The notes under the pieces: generated by a model
What the model was told of the DNA's origin: nothing
Databases searched by the model: none
What the model saw: the letters and a program-made list of their open reading frames with translations, nothing else
NCBI RefSeq assembly: GCF_014596085.1
Contig: NZ_JACCJY010000002.1
Span: 339,690-403,689, forward strand
Source of the DNA: Azospirillum tabaci
GTDB taxonomy: Bacteria; Pseudomonadota; Alphaproteobacteria; Azospirillales; Azospirillaceae
Length of the DNA stretch: 64,000 bases
Direction: 5' to 3'
Part shown: in pieces, positions 1 through 8,170 of the stretch
Numbering within the stretch: the first letter of the stretch is position 1
Layout: every line of letters starts with the position of its first letter
Made by a program: the position numbers and the translations under genes

Positions 1-368
1 GCCGCATCTTCGAGCCGAACCCGGTGCCGCCCAGCTATGACGAGTTGCCTCCCGACCTTCTGCTGCGCCCGACGCAGTTGGAGGCCGCCGCCGCCCAACT
101 CGCCGCGCTGATCCCAGGCGTGGCGGCGATGGCCCCCCGCTATTCCGAGATCCGCTGCCCGACATCCGTCGTGGCGGGGCGGGAGGACCGCATCGTCGAC
201 CCCCACGCCCACGCCGTGCGCCTGCACAACGCGGTGGCCGGATCGACGCTGCATCTGCTGGCGGAAACCGGGCACATGCCGCAGCACGCCCGTCCGGACG
301 CGGTGATGGCCGCCATCGAGCGGGTGGAGCGGGCCATAACCACCGAGTCGATTCACGCGGAGGCATGA
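1..368 (+). CDS. alpha/beta hydrolase, C-terminal part (5' end outside window)
   Basis: The reading frame is open from the first complete codon (base 3) to a TGA at 366-368, so only about 121 C-terminal residues are visible. GREDRIVDP followed by ETGHMPQHARPD is the usual end of an alpha/beta hydrolase: the acid residue after the sixth strand, then the catalytic His in the GH loop. The nucleophile elbow (GxSxG) would lie upstream of the window. Substrate cannot be told. The last codons overlap the start of a dense group of GANTC sites. Confidence 0.75.
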   Translation, partial: RIFEPNPVPPSYDELPPDLLLRPTQLEAAAAQLAALIPGVAAMAPRYSEIRCPTSVVAGREDRIVDPHAHAVRLHNAVAGSTLHLLAETGHMPQHARPDAVMAAIERVERAITTESIHAEA

Positions 369-430
369 GTCGACTCTTCTGATTCGGCGACCGGGGATTG
401 CGACTCGAAAAAAGCGACTCGTGGCGACTC
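345..430. promoter_or_regulatory. cluster of eight GANTC (CcrM-type) sites
   Basis: GANTC occurs at 345, 350, 367, 372, 381, 402, 416 and 426, that is eight sites in 86 bp. One per 256 bp would be expected by chance. Three of the GACTC sites sit in a repeated GCGACTCG (400-407, 414-421, 424-431). GANTC is the methylation site of the alphaproteobacterial cell-cycle methylase CcrM. The cluster spans the end of the hydrolase gene and the leader of the 111-aa gene at 519. A regulatory role is inferred. Confidence 0.5.
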
Positions 431-518
431 GGGTGAGGGATGGTTAACAGTTTGGTTACGATCCAAGCGCTAACCTTCGGCCATATCGCACACTTTCAGC
501 GCCTCAAGGATTACGCCG

Positions 519-854
519 ATGTCCATGGCCGCCGACGTTGACACCATCGAACGCACGTCCATCGTCGCCTACACCCTCCTCAACGAGCTGCACGACGTGC
601 TGGCTCTGCCCAAGGCGCCCGATGACGTGACGCTCGGCATTCTGATGGGGCTGTCCATGTTCATGGACGACAAGGTGGGCCCGATGCGCTCCAAGCGCCT
701 GATGTCGGAGGCGCCGACCATCGTCCTGAAGACCGACGCCCACGTCACGTCGGACCAGATGCAGCGGATCATGCCGGTCCTGCGGGCCTTCGGCGATCAC
801 CTGAAGGACATGCGCGCCAAGGCCACCCGCCCGGTCGACGACACCGTCGCCTGA
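519..854 (+). CDS. conserved-looking hypothetical protein, 111 aa
   Basis: I do not recognise the family. The protein is soluble, largely helical and mildly acidic, with no signal peptide or membrane segment. The chosen ATG has AAGGA eight bases upstream; a second ATG two codons later is possible. It is a monocistronic gene: a 150-bp leader carrying the GANTC cluster precedes it and a good intrinsic terminator follows at 881. That makes it a real expressed unit, possibly cell-cycle timed if the GANTC sites act in its promoter. Confidence 0.65.
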   Translation: MSMAADVDTIERTSIVAYTLLNELHDVLALPKAPDDVTLGILMGLSMFMDDKVGPMRSKRLMSEAPTIVLKTDAHVTSDQMQRIMPVLRAFGDHLKDMRAKATRPVDDTVA

Positions 855-880
855 CCGCGGAGCGCAACCCCGGTTTCACG

Positions 881-911
881 AAAGGCCCGGCCGGCAACGG
901 CTGGGCCTTTT
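881..911 (+). terminator. rho-independent terminator
   Basis: A 12-bp stem with one mismatch (AAAGGCCCGGCC at 881-892 against GGCTGGGCCTTT at 899-910) and a 6-nt loop, running into a short T tract, 27 bases after the stop of the 111-aa gene. Confidence 0.75.
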
Positions 912-1024
912 GCCGTTCCGGTGCCCGGCTTGACCCGCCCGGCAATTCGTCGGATGCTGAAACCATTGGTTCGCCGGAGGGTCGCTGCCGGTGGTCCGGA
1001 CGCAACGCAGGGGCGGCTTCGGCC

Positions 1025-1351
1025 ATGGAACTGCCAACGGGGGATTGGATCTGGGCTCTGGCCATCGCCGCCCTTCTGACGGGTGCGACGGTCAGCGTCA
1101 TCGTCCTGGCCGCCGTCGGCTCGATCCGCCGCAGCGTCAACGAGGGCGGCACCCGCCAGTCCCAGCAGATCCGCAAGCTGGCGGAAAACGTCGCAGCCCT
1201 GAACACCCAGCAGCAGGACGCCGAGGGGCGCATCCAAGTCTTGACCGAGGCGAACCGCAAGCTGGCGGAGGAGGTCGCGGCGCTGAACGAGCGGCTGCGC
1301 GACGCGGACTCCGCCCCCCGCATCACCGGCATTGCAAGGCTCCTTCACTGA
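1025..1351 (+). CDS. small membrane-anchored coiled-coil protein, 108 aa
   Basis: One N-terminal transmembrane helix (about residues 9-31, WALAIAALLTGATVSVIVLA) is followed by a cytoplasmic coiled coil (about 40-95) with heptads such as LAENVAALN and LAEEVAALNERL. No enzymatic motif is seen. The stop lies two bases before the ATG of the methyltransferase, so the two genes probably form an operon. Function unknown; it could be a scaffold or a spacer protein. Confidence 0.6.
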   Translation: MELPTGDWIWALAIAALLTGATVSVIVLAAVGSIRRSVNEGGTRQSQQIRKLAENVAALNTQQQDAEGRIQVLTEANRKLAEEVAALNERLRDADSAPRITGIARLLH

Positions 1352-1353
1352 CC

Positions 1354-2193
1354 ATGCCCGACTTGTCCACCTGCCCCATCGACGGCGACGCCGAGCGCGC
1401 TCGCTGGACCGCCAGCGCCGACGCCTGGGATCGCTGGGCCGACCCGATGGCCGATCTGGCCGACAAGCTGAACCAGCCCCTGCTCGACGCCGCCGGGGTG
1501 ACGGCGGGCGACCGGGTGCTGGACCTCGCCTCCGGCGCCGGCGAACCGGCGCTGAGCGCCGCGTTGCGCGCTGGGGCGGACGGGCTGGTGGTGGGCAGCG
1601 ACCTCGTGCCCGGCATGATGGCCGGCGCCCGGCGCCGCGCCGCGGGGATCGCCGACGAACTGCGCCCGGCCTTCACCGCCGCCGACATGACCGCCCTGCC
1701 CTTCGTCGCGGGAAGCTTCGACCGGGTGACCTGCCGCTTCGGCATCATGTTCGTCCCCGACGTGGCGGCGGCCCTGGCGGAGTTGCGGCGCGTGCTGCGC
1801 CCCGGCGGGCGGGCGGCCTTCATGGTCTGGGGGCCGCGCGCCGGCAACGCCCTGTTCGACACGGTGGGCGAGGCCGTCGCCGCCCGGATGGGCGAGGACC
1901 GCAGCCTGGACCCGCTGTTCCGCTTCGCCGCCCCCGGCCTTCTGGCGGAGGCCATGCGCGCCGCCGGATTCGCCACGGTGAGCGAGACCGACATCACCCC
2001 GGTCCGCAAGGCCCCCCAGGGCCAGCCCTTCTGGCGCGCCACGTTGGAGATGAGCTTCGGCCACCGCCTGCACGACCTCACCGCCGGGCAGCGCGCCGAC
2101 CTGGATGCCGAGGTGACCCGCCGCTTCGACGCGCAGGCGCAAGGCAGCACGATTCCCCTTCCCATCCACGTCCGCATCGTGACCGGCGCTTAA
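1354..2193 (+). CDS. class I SAM-dependent methyltransferase (UbiE/COQ5-like), 279 aa
   Basis: Motif I is VLDLASGAGEPAL (about residues 50-62), followed by an acidic residue of motif II (GSDLVPG), the FDRVTCRFG strand and the post-motif LRPGGRAAFMVWGP. This is the seven-stranded methyltransferase fold of the ubiquinone/menaquinone C-methyltransferase group, but the substrate cannot be inferred. The open frame extends to 991, but the ATG at 1354 gives the standard N-terminus and sits right after the stop of the coiled-coil gene. A copy of the palindromic repeat family follows the stop. Confidence 0.8.
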   Translation: MPDLSTCPIDGDAERARWTASADAWDRWADPMADLADKLNQPLLDAAGVTAGDRVLDLASGAGEPALSAALRAGADGLVVGSDLVPGMMAGARRRAAGIADELRPAFTAADMTALPFVAGSFDRVTCRFGIMFVPDVAAALAELRRVLRPGGRAAFMVWGPRAGNALFDTVGEAVAARMGEDRSLDPLFRFAAPGLLAEAMRAAGFATVSETDITPVRKAPQGQPFWRATLEMSFGHRLHDLTAGQRADLDAEVTRRFDAQAQGSTIPLPIHVRIVTGA

Positions 2194-2195
2194 TT

Positions 2196-2236
2196 CCCTC
2201 CCCTGCGTTAGCGGGGGAGGGTCAGGGAGGGGGCAA
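2196..2236. repeat. palindromic GC-rich intergenic repeat, copy 1
   Basis: CCCTCCCCTGC (2196-2206) and GCGGGGGAGGG (2211-2221) form a near-perfect hairpin, followed by the family tail TCAGGGAGGGGGCAA. The same arrangement recurs near 12.1, 50.5 and 57.6 kb. Confidence 0.7.
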
Positions 2237-2364
2237 GGCCTCCCCACCCCAGCAACGCGCCCAAGTGCCGCAGCCATCCCACCGAGCCACATCCCCGGTT
2301 GACCGCGCCCACGCATTCCTTTGGATGTTGCGTGCCGACGGGCCCTACCCGTCCGGCATCCGAG

Positions 2365-2533
2365 AGGAGGTGATGCGCTTGAAAAGGTACCTGAAGTGGT
2401 TCCAACGCTTCTGGTTCCGGATGAAGTTCGAGTTCGAAGCCGGCTTCAACCAGGACCACGATACCTAAGAAGCCACGGGGCGGGGCCGGGTAACCGGTCT
2501 CGCCTCCAGGGCACCGAAGGCGCATCACCTCCT
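2365..2533. repeat. 14-bp inverted repeat bracketing a mini-gene and containing its Shine-Dalgarno sequence
   Basis: AGGAGGTGATGCGC at 2365-2378 is repeated exactly, inverted, at 2520-2533 (GCGCATCACCTCCT), 141 bases apart. The left arm contains AGGAGGTGAT, the full complement of a 16S rRNA 3' end; the right arm contains ATCACCTCCT, the same as that 3' end. In an RNA covering both arms they could pair and hide the ribosome site of the ORF between them. No target-site duplication is evident at the edges. Confidence 0.6.
2379..2468 (+). CDS. predicted small protein, 29 aa (TTG start)
   Basis: A perfect Shine-Dalgarno sequence AGGAGG (2365-2370) lies eight bases before a TTG at 2379. An ATG at 2373 is in frame but only two bases from it. 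The product is aromatic- and Arg/Lys-rich (KRYLKWFQRFWFRMKF) with an acidic tail ending NQDHDT, suggesting an amphipathic, perhaps membrane-surface helix. The ORF is bracketed by the 14-bp inverted repeat. The rest of the 2237-2652 interval shows no other gene. Confidence 0.45.
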   Translation: MKRYLKWFQRFWFRMKFEFEAGFNQDHDT

Positions 2534-2652
2534 TGCCTCACAAAATACCACAGCCCCGAAAGCCGTCAACGGGACGCAAAAGCACTGCCGTTCTTGCTCC
2601 GTTCGATTCACAACACTATTCTTTCCGGTCTCAGCGAATCACCCGGTCCTTC

Positions 2653-5133
2653 ATGCCCGACCTCTCCTTCCCCCTTCTCCCCGCCAACGTCCAGGGCTGG
2701 TTCCGGTCGCGGGGCTGGGCGCCGCATCCGCACCAGCTCGCCATGGTCGAGGCGGCGGTCACCGGGGGTAGCGCCCTGCTGATCGCGCCGACCGGCGGCG
2801 GCAAGACGCTGGCCGGCTTCCTGCCCTCGCTGATCGATCTGGCGGAACGCCCGCGGGAGGGGCTGCACACGCTCTACATCTCGCCGCTGAAGGCGCTCGC
2901 GGTGGACATCCAGCGCAATCTGGAAGAGCCCGTCGCCGAGATGCGGCTGCCCATCCGCACCGAGACCCGCACCGGCGACACGCCCGAATCCAAGCGGCGG
3001 CGGCAGCGGGCCAACCCGCCGCAGATCCTGATGACGACGCCGGAAAGTCTGGCGCTGATGATCGCCTACGCCGACGCGGCGACGATCTTCCGGCACCTGC
3101 GCTGCGTCATCGTGGATGAGTTGCACGCGCTCGCTGGAACCAAGCGCGGCGATCTGCTGGCCTTGGGGCTGGCGCGGCTCGCCCGGCTGGCGCCGCTGGC
3201 CCGGCGGGTCGGGCTGTCGGCCACGGTGGCGGAGCCGGCGCGACTGCTCGCCTGGCTGTCCAAAACCGGGCACGCGGATGGCGGCGACGTGCGGCTGGTC
3301 ACCGGCCGGGCCGGCGCCTCCGCCGAGGTGGAGATCCTGACGACGCGCGAGCGGCTGCCCTGGTCCGGCCGCATGGCCATGCACGCGCTGAAGGAGGTGT
3401 ACCAGCGCATCCGCGCCCACCGCACCACGCTGGTCTTCGTCAACACCCGCGCCCAGGCGGAGCTGGTCTTCCAGGAACTCTGGCGCCTCAACGACGACAC
3501 CCTGCCCATCGCGCTCCATCACGGCTCGCTGGCGGCGGAGCAGCGGCGCAAGGTCGAGGCCGCCATGGCGGCGGGCAAGCTGCGGGCGGTGGTGGCGACC
3601 TCCTCGCTCGACCTCGGCATCGACTGGGCGGCGGTCGATCTGGTGGTGCAGATCGGCGCGCCGAAGGGGGCGAGCCGGCTGGTCCAGCGCATCGGCCGCG
3701 CCAACCACCGGCTGGACGAGCCGAGCCGCGCCCTGCTCGTCCCCGCCAACCGGTTCGAGGTGCTGGAATGCCGCGCCGCGCTCGACGCCGTGGCGGCCAT
3801 GAGCCTGGACGGCGAGCGGCCCCGCCCCGGCGGGCTGGACGTGCTGGCCCAGCACATGCTTGGCATGGCCTGCGCGGAGCCGTTCCGGCCCGACGACCTG
3901 TACGACGAGGTGGTCTGCGCCGCCCCCTACGCCGGGCTGGCGCGGGACGAGTTCGACGATGTGCTGGACTTCGTGGCGACCGGCGGCTACGCGCTCGGCA
4001 ATTACGAGCGCTTCCACCGGCTGACGCTGCGCGAAGACGGGCGCATGGCGGTGGCCGGGCCGGCGGTGGCGCGGCAGTACCGCATGAACGTCGGCACCAT
4101 CACGCAGGAGGCCATGCTGCGCGTGCGCCTGAGCCGCGGCCCGGTGCTGGGCGAGGTGGAGGAGCATTTCATCCAGGGCCTCACCCCCGGCGACACCTTC
4201 GTCTTCGCCGGGCAGCTTCTGAAGTTCCTCGGCATCCGCGAGATGGAGGCGCAGGTCGCCAAGGGCGGCACCGGGGAGCCGAAGGTCCCGGCCTACGCCG
4301 GCGGGCGGTTGCCGCTGACCACCGCCCTGGCCGACCGGGTGCGCGCCATGCTGGCCGATCCGGTGCAGTGGCCCGGCCTGCCGGAGGACGTGCAGGAATG
4401 GCTGCGGCTGCAGCGCTGGCGCTCCGTCCTGCCGGCGCGCGACGGGCTGTTGGTGGAGAGCTTCCCCAAGGCGGGCAAGCGTTTCCTCGTCGTCTACGCC
4501 TTCGAGGGGCGGAACGCGCACCAGACCCTGGGGATGCTGCTGACCCGGCGGATGGAGCGGATGGGCTGCGGCCCGCTCGGCTTCGTCGCCACCGACTATG
4601 TGCTGGCCGTCTGGTCGCTGCGAACGCCCAAGGATATGGACGGGCTGTTCGACCAGGACATGCTGGGCGACGATCTGGAAGCCTGGATGGACGAGTCCTC
4701 GATGCTGCGGCGGACCTTCCGCAACGTCGCGCTGATCACCGGGGTCATCGACCGCCGCCACCCCGGACAGGAGAAGTCGGGGCGGCAGGTCACCTTCTCC
4801 TCCGACCTGATCTACGACGTGCTGCGCAAGCACGACCCCGGCCATGTCCTTCTGCGCGCCACCCGCGCCGACGCGGCGGGCGGGCTGACCGACGTGCGGC
4901 GCCTGTCGGATTTCCTGGTTCGGGTGAAGGGGCGCATCACCCACAAGGACCTCGACCGAATCTCCCCTCTCGCCGTGCCGGTCATCCTGGAGATCGGGCG
5001 GGAACGGGTGGACGGCTCCGCCACCGACGAGCTTCTGGAACAGGCTGCCGCTGATCTGGTGGCCGAGGCGATGCCGGAGCTGGATTCGCCCCGTGATGAG
5101 CCCCGTGATGCACAGGGCCGGCTGACGTTGTGA
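2653..5133 (+). CDS. ligase-associated DEXH-box DNA helicase (Lhr family), 826 aa
   Basis: Superfamily 2 helicase. Walker A is APTGGGKTLAG (about residues 45-55), the DEXH box is VDELHAL, motif III is LSATV, and motifs V/VI are SSLDLGIDW and QRIGRANHR. The long C-terminal part (winged helix and Lhr core) continues to the end. Length and the overlapping PdeM-type phosphoesterase identify the ligase-associated class of Lhr helicases, linked to DNA damage responses. The frame is open from 2533, but the ATG at 2653 (MPDLSFPLLP) fits family length best. The stop TGA overlaps the next start. No DNA ligase or exonuclease of the usual four-gene set lies nearby. Confidence 0.85.
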   Translation: MPDLSFPLLPANVQGWFRSRGWAPHPHQLAMVEAAVTGGSALLIAPTGGGKTLAGFLPSLIDLAERPREGLHTLYISPLKALAVDIQRNLEEPVAEMRLPIRTETRTGDTPESKRRRQRANPPQILMTTPESLALMIAYADAATIFRHLRCVIVDELHALAGTKRGDLLALGLARLARLAPLARRVGLSATVAEPARLLAWLSKTGHADGGDVRLVTGRAGASAEVEILTTRERLPWSGRMAMHALKEVYQRIRAHRTTLVFVNTRAQAELVFQELWRLNDDTLPIALHHGSLAAEQRRKVEAAMAAGKLRAVVATSSLDLGIDWAAVDLVVQIGAPKGASRLVQRIGRANHRLDEPSRALLVPANRFEVLECRAALDAVAAMSLDGERPRPGGLDVLAQHMLGMACAEPFRPDDLYDEVVCAAPYAGLARDEFDDVLDFVATGGYALGNYERFHRLTLREDGRMAVAGPAVARQYRMNVGTITQEAMLRVRLSRGPVLGEVEEHFIQGLTPGDTFVFAGQLLKFLGIREMEAQVAKGGTGEPKVPAYAGGRLPLTTALADRVRAMLADPVQWPGLPEDVQEWLRLQRWRSVLPARDGLLVESFPKAGKRFLVVYAFEGRNAHQTLGMLLTRRMERMGCGPLGFVATDYVLAVWSLRTPKDMDGLFDQDMLGDDLEAWMDESSMLRRTFRNVALITGVIDRRHPGQEKSGRQVTFSSDLIYDVLRKHDPGHVLLRATRADAAGGLTDVRRLSDFLVRVKGRITHKDLDRISPLAVPVILEIGRERVDGSATDELLEQAAADLVAEAMPELDSPRDEPRDAQGRLTL

Positions 5134-5822
5134 GGGACATGGACACGACGATGACCCTGCGGGGCGCGGCTCTGGCCCCCGATCCCTCCGGCGCGCTGGT
5201 CTGGCCGGCGGAGCGGACGCTGGTGGTCGCCGACCTGCATCTGGAGAAGGGCTCCGCCTTCGCGGCGCGCGGGCGGATGCTGCCGCCCTACGACACGCGG
5301 GCGACGCTCGGCCGGCTGGCGGATCTGGTGGAGCGGCTGGCCCCGGAGCGGGTGATCTGCCTGGGCGACAGCTTCCACGACCGCCGGGCGGCGAGCCGCA
5401 TGGAGGCGGGGGACGTGGCGCGGCTGCGCGATCTGACCGGGCGCGTGGCGGACTGGCTGTGGGTTACCGGCAACCACGATCCGGAACCGCCGGAGGGGTT
5501 TGGCGGGCGCATCCTGGACGAGCTGGCGCTCGGCCCGCTGACCTTCCGGCACGAGGCGGTGCCCGGCGCCGTGGGCGAATTGTCGGGGCATCTGCACCCG
5601 GTGGCCGCCGTCCTGGTGCCGGGCCGGCGGGTGCGGGAGCGCTGCTTCGCCTTCGACGGGGGAAAGCTGATCCTGCCGGCCTTCGGCGCCTTCGCGGGCG
5701 GGCTGAACGTGCTGGACCCGGCGGTGTCCGGCCTGCTGGCGGCGCGGTTCGAGGTGCATCTGCTGGCCCGCGGCAAGGTCCACCGCTTCCCGCGCAGCCG
5801 CCTCTCTCCGGACAAGGCATAA
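5130..5822 (+). CDS. pdeM: ligase-associated DNA damage response endonuclease PdeM, 230 aa
   Basis: Calcineurin-like metallophosphoesterase. The metal-binding motifs appear in order: ADLHLEKG (Asp35, His37), CLGDSFHD, GNHDPEPP and LSGHLHP. The partner of the helicase just upstream: its GTG at 5130 overlaps that gene's stop, so translation is coupled. ATGs at 5139 and 5151 are alternative starts and no Shine-Dalgarno sequence decides between them. Family knowledge links it to DNA repair together with an Lhr-type helicase. Convergent with the fasciclin gene. Confidence 0.85.
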   Translation: MRDMDTTMTLRGAALAPDPSGALVWPAERTLVVADLHLEKGSAFAARGRMLPPYDTRATLGRLADLVERLAPERVICLGDSFHDRRAASRMEAGDVARLRDLTGRVADWLWVTGNHDPEPPEGFGGRILDELALGPLTFRHEAVPGAVGELSGHLHPVAAVLVPGRRVRERCFAFDGGKLILPAFGAFAGGLNVLDPAVSGLLAARFEVHLLARGKVHRFPRSRLSPDKA

Positions 5823-5827
5823 AGAAG

Positions 5828-5898
5828 CGCCCGGAGAGTCGGGGAAACTCTCCGGGCGAGTGGTCCTGCCGGAACCGGCGGTGAAACGTCCGGCAGGA
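5828..5898. terminator. two hairpins between convergent genes
   Basis: A perfect 12-bp stem (5828-5839 with 5847-5858, CGCCCGGAGAGT) and a second 10-bp stem (TCCTGCCGGA 5864-5873 with 5889-5898) fill the space between pdeM and the fasciclin gene. Neither has a clear T tract, so termination is inferred from position. Confidence 0.45.
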
Positions 5899-5923
5899 GG
5901 GACCTCGATGAAAAGACAGAACG

Positions 5924-6412
5924 TCAGTTCGGCATCATGACCGTGTCGATCACGTGGATGACGCCGTTGGACGCCATGATGTCGGGCTTCACGACCTTCG
6001 CGTTGTCCACCATCACGCCGCCCTTCGACGCATCGATGTCCACGGTGGTGCCCTGCACGGTTTTCGGCGATGCCGTCTTGCCGGCGATATCGGCCGAGGT
6101 CACCTTGCCCGACACCACATGATAGGTGAGTACGGAGCGGAGCTTCTCGCGGTTCTCCGGTTTCAGAAGATTATCGACCGTGCCGGCGGGAAGCTTGGCG
6201 AAGGCCTCGTCGGTCGGAGCGAAGACGGTGAAGGGACCGCTGCCCTTCAGCGTGTCCGCGAGCCCGGCGGCCTGGACGGCCTGGACCAGCGTCTTGAACT
6301 GGCCCGCCGCGACGGCGGTGTCCACGATGTCCGCCGCCTTCGCGGCGACGGTGGCGAAGGAGAGCGGCAGGGCGAGGGTGGCGGCGGTCAGCAGCCGCGA
6401 CAGGCGGGACAT
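5924..6412 (-). CDS. fasciclin (FAS1) domain secreted protein, 162 aa
   Basis: An N-terminal signal peptide (hydrophobic stretch [20 protein letters not shown], likely cut near residue 27) precedes one FAS1 domain with the H1/H2-type motifs [17 protein letters not shown] and [12 protein letters not shown], ending in [12 protein letters not shown]. Probably periplasmic or surface-exposed; FAS1 domains act in adhesion. The frame is open to 6613, but ATG 6412 has a purine-rich ribosome site (AGGAAATGAC) and starts the signal peptide. It is divergent from the photolyase gene, which suggests shared light or oxidative-stress control, as seen for FAS1/phr neighbours in other alphaproteobacteria (inference). 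Confidence 0.85.
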   Translation of the reverse strand: MSRLSRLLTAATLALPLSFATVAAKAADIVDTAVAAGQFKTLVQAVQAAGLADTLKGSGPFTVFAPTDEAFAKLPAGTVDNLLKPENREKLRSVLTYHVVSGKVTSADIAGKTASPKTVQGTTVDIDASKGGVMVDNAKVVKPDIMASNGVIHVIDTVMMPN

Positions 6413-6546
6413 GTCATTTCCTCCATTTGGATGGCGTCTCGTTCCTCCCCCGTCCGTGGAACCGGTGCCGTCGGCCGCCGTGCCTCCGGCTCCACGTCGT
6501 GGCAGCGAAGGCGGAAATAGCGGCGCAAAATCCTCGGTCAATAGGA

Positions 6547-6582
6547 TTTCCTCAGGAAAAATTTTTCCCGTCGCGGTGATCC
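6547..6582. promoter_or_regulatory. palindrome and TGATCC box in the fasciclin/phr intergenic region
   Basis: TTTCCT-C-AGGAAA (6547-6559) is a perfect inverted repeat. TGATCC at 6577-6582 faces phr and matches the -35 element I recall for RpoE/ChrR-type (singlet oxygen) promoters in Rhodobacter; the -10 side is not convincing. The 269-bp region holds no gene. Confidence 0.25.
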
Positions 6583-6681
6583 GGAGCAATCGGCGCCGCG
6601 TAGCAAGAGCCATTGACCGTGGTCATTGGCTGCGGCGTTTTGGCATGCCTGTTCTTCTGCCCATTTCCTTAAAGTTGGCCG

Positions 6682-8139
6682 ATGAAGACCGATCATTCAC
6701 CCATCCTCGTCTGGTTCCGCAACGATCTTCGCCTTGCCGACAACCCGGCGCTCAGCGCCGCGGCGGAGGATGGGGCGCCGGTTATCCCGGTCTTTATCCG
6801 GGAGAAGGACGACCACGATCCCTGGCTTCCCGGCGGCGCCTCCCGCTGGTGGCTGCACGGCAGCCTGGAGCGGCTGGGCGAGGCGCTGGCGAAGCTCGGC
6901 TCGCCTCTGGTGCTGCGCAGCGGCGACCCCGCCGTGGTGCTGGCGGCGCTGGCGGAGGAAACCGGCGCCGACACCGTGCTGTGCAACCGCCGCGCCGGCC
7001 CCCCCGCCATCGCCCGCGACCGCCGCGTGGGCGAGCGGCTGACCGCGCGCGGTGTGACGGTTCATCCCCACAACGCCGCCCTGCTCTACGAGCCGGGGAC
7101 CATCCGCACCAAGTCGGACACGCCCTTCCGGGTGTTCACGCCCTTCTGGAAGGCGCTGCTGTCCATGCCGGAGCCGCCGCGCCCCACCCGCGCGCCGGCC
7201 AAGCTGACGCCGCCGGCCAAGCCGGTGTCCAGCGAGCCGCTGACGGATTGGGGCCTGCTGCCCACCGCTCCGGACTGGGCCGATGGCCTGCGCGAACGCT
7301 GGGAGCCCGGGGAGGAGGCGGCGCGGGAGCGGCTGGCCGATTTCCTGGATGGTCCGGTCGCCGCCTATCCGGTGGAGCGCGACCGCCCGGATCATGACGG
7401 AACCTCCGCGATGTCACCGCACCTCGCCTTCGGAGAGATCGGCCCGCGGCAGATCTGGCACGCCACCCGTCACGCCGCCGACCAGCGGCATGAACTGGCC
7501 GCCGGCGCCGAGGCCTTCCTGCGGGAACTCGGCTGGCGGGAGTTCAACCACCATCTGCTGCGCGAGGAGCCGGGGATTCCGGACACGCCGCTGGACGACC
7601 GCTTCGCCCGCTTTCCCTGGCGGACCGACAAGGCGGGCTTGCGCGCGTGGCAGCGCGGGCGGACCGGCTACCCCATCGTGGACGCGGGGATGCGGCAGCT
7701 CTGGCGGACCGGCTGGATGCACAACCGCGTGCGCATGATCGTCGGCTCCTTCCTCATCAAGGACCTGCTGATCCCTTGGCAGGAGGGCGAGGCGTGGTTC
7801 TGGGACACGCTGGTCGACGCCGACATCGCCAACAACGCCGGCAACTGGCAATGGGTGGCCGGCTGCGGCGCCGACGCGGCCCCCTTCTTCCGCGTCTTCA
7901 ACCCGATCCTCCAGGGCGAGAAGTTCGACCCGGAGGGCGCCTATGTCCGGCGCTACGTGCCGGAACTGGAAAAGCTGCCCAGCCGCTGGATCCACAGGCC
8001 CTGGGAGGCCCCGGACGAGGTGCTGCGGCAGGCGGGGGTCACGCTCGGCAAGGACTACCCGCGGCCGATCGTCGATCACGGCGCCGCCCGCGACCGCGCG
8101 CTGGCCGCCTTCCAGGAGATCAAGAAAGCCGGCGATTGA
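6682..8139 (+). CDS. phrB: deoxyribodipyrimidine photolyase, 485 aa
   Basis: Light-driven repair of cyclobutane pyrimidine dimers. The N-terminal Rossmann antenna domain begins PILVWFRNDLRLADNPAL. The C-terminal FAD domain carries the class I signature TGYPIVDAGMRQLW, the WMHNRVRMIVGSFL helix and NAGNWQWVAGCGADAAPFFR, then FNPILQGEKFDP. Length is normal for class I enzymes. A cryptochrome-like role cannot be excluded. The ATG at 6682 precedes the canonical start. No partner gene is in the same direction; control may be shared with the divergent fasciclin gene. Confidence 0.92.
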   Translation: MKTDHSPILVWFRNDLRLADNPALSAAAEDGAPVIPVFIREKDDHDPWLPGGASRWWLHGSLERLGEALAKLGSPLVLRSGDPAVVLAALAEETGADTVLCNRRAGPPAIARDRRVGERLTARGVTVHPHNAALLYEPGTIRTKSDTPFRVFTPFWKALLSMPEPPRPTRAPAKLTPPAKPVSSEPLTDWGLLPTAPDWADGLRERWEPGEEAARERLADFLDGPVAAYPVERDRPDHDGTSAMSPHLAFGEIGPRQIWHATRHAADQRHELAAGAEAFLRELGWREFNHHLLREEPGIPDTPLDDRFARFPWRTDKAGLRAWQRGRTGYPIVDAGMRQLWRTGWMHNRVRMIVGSFLIKDLLIPWQEGEAWFWDTLVDADIANNAGNWQWVAGCGADAAPFFRVFNPILQGEKFDPEGAYVRRYVPELEKLPSRWIHRPWEAPDEVLRQAGVTLGKDYPRPIVDHGAARDRALAAFQEIKKAGD

Positions 8140-8170
8140 TCGTTGCGGGGTCGTGAAATCCGACCGTGCG

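Noticed and set aside
444..459. CtrA-type box TTAA...TTAC near the GANTC array
   Set aside because: The spacing is 8 and the second half is TTAC, so it does not match TTAA-N7-TTAA.
2365..2533. Complete insertion sequence
   Set aside because: No transposase and no target-site duplication; kept only as an inverted repeat.
2608..4944. 778-aa open frame on the minus strand
   Set aside because: Exactly antisense to the helicase gene; His/Gln/Pro/Arg-rich shadow typical of high-GC third codon positions.
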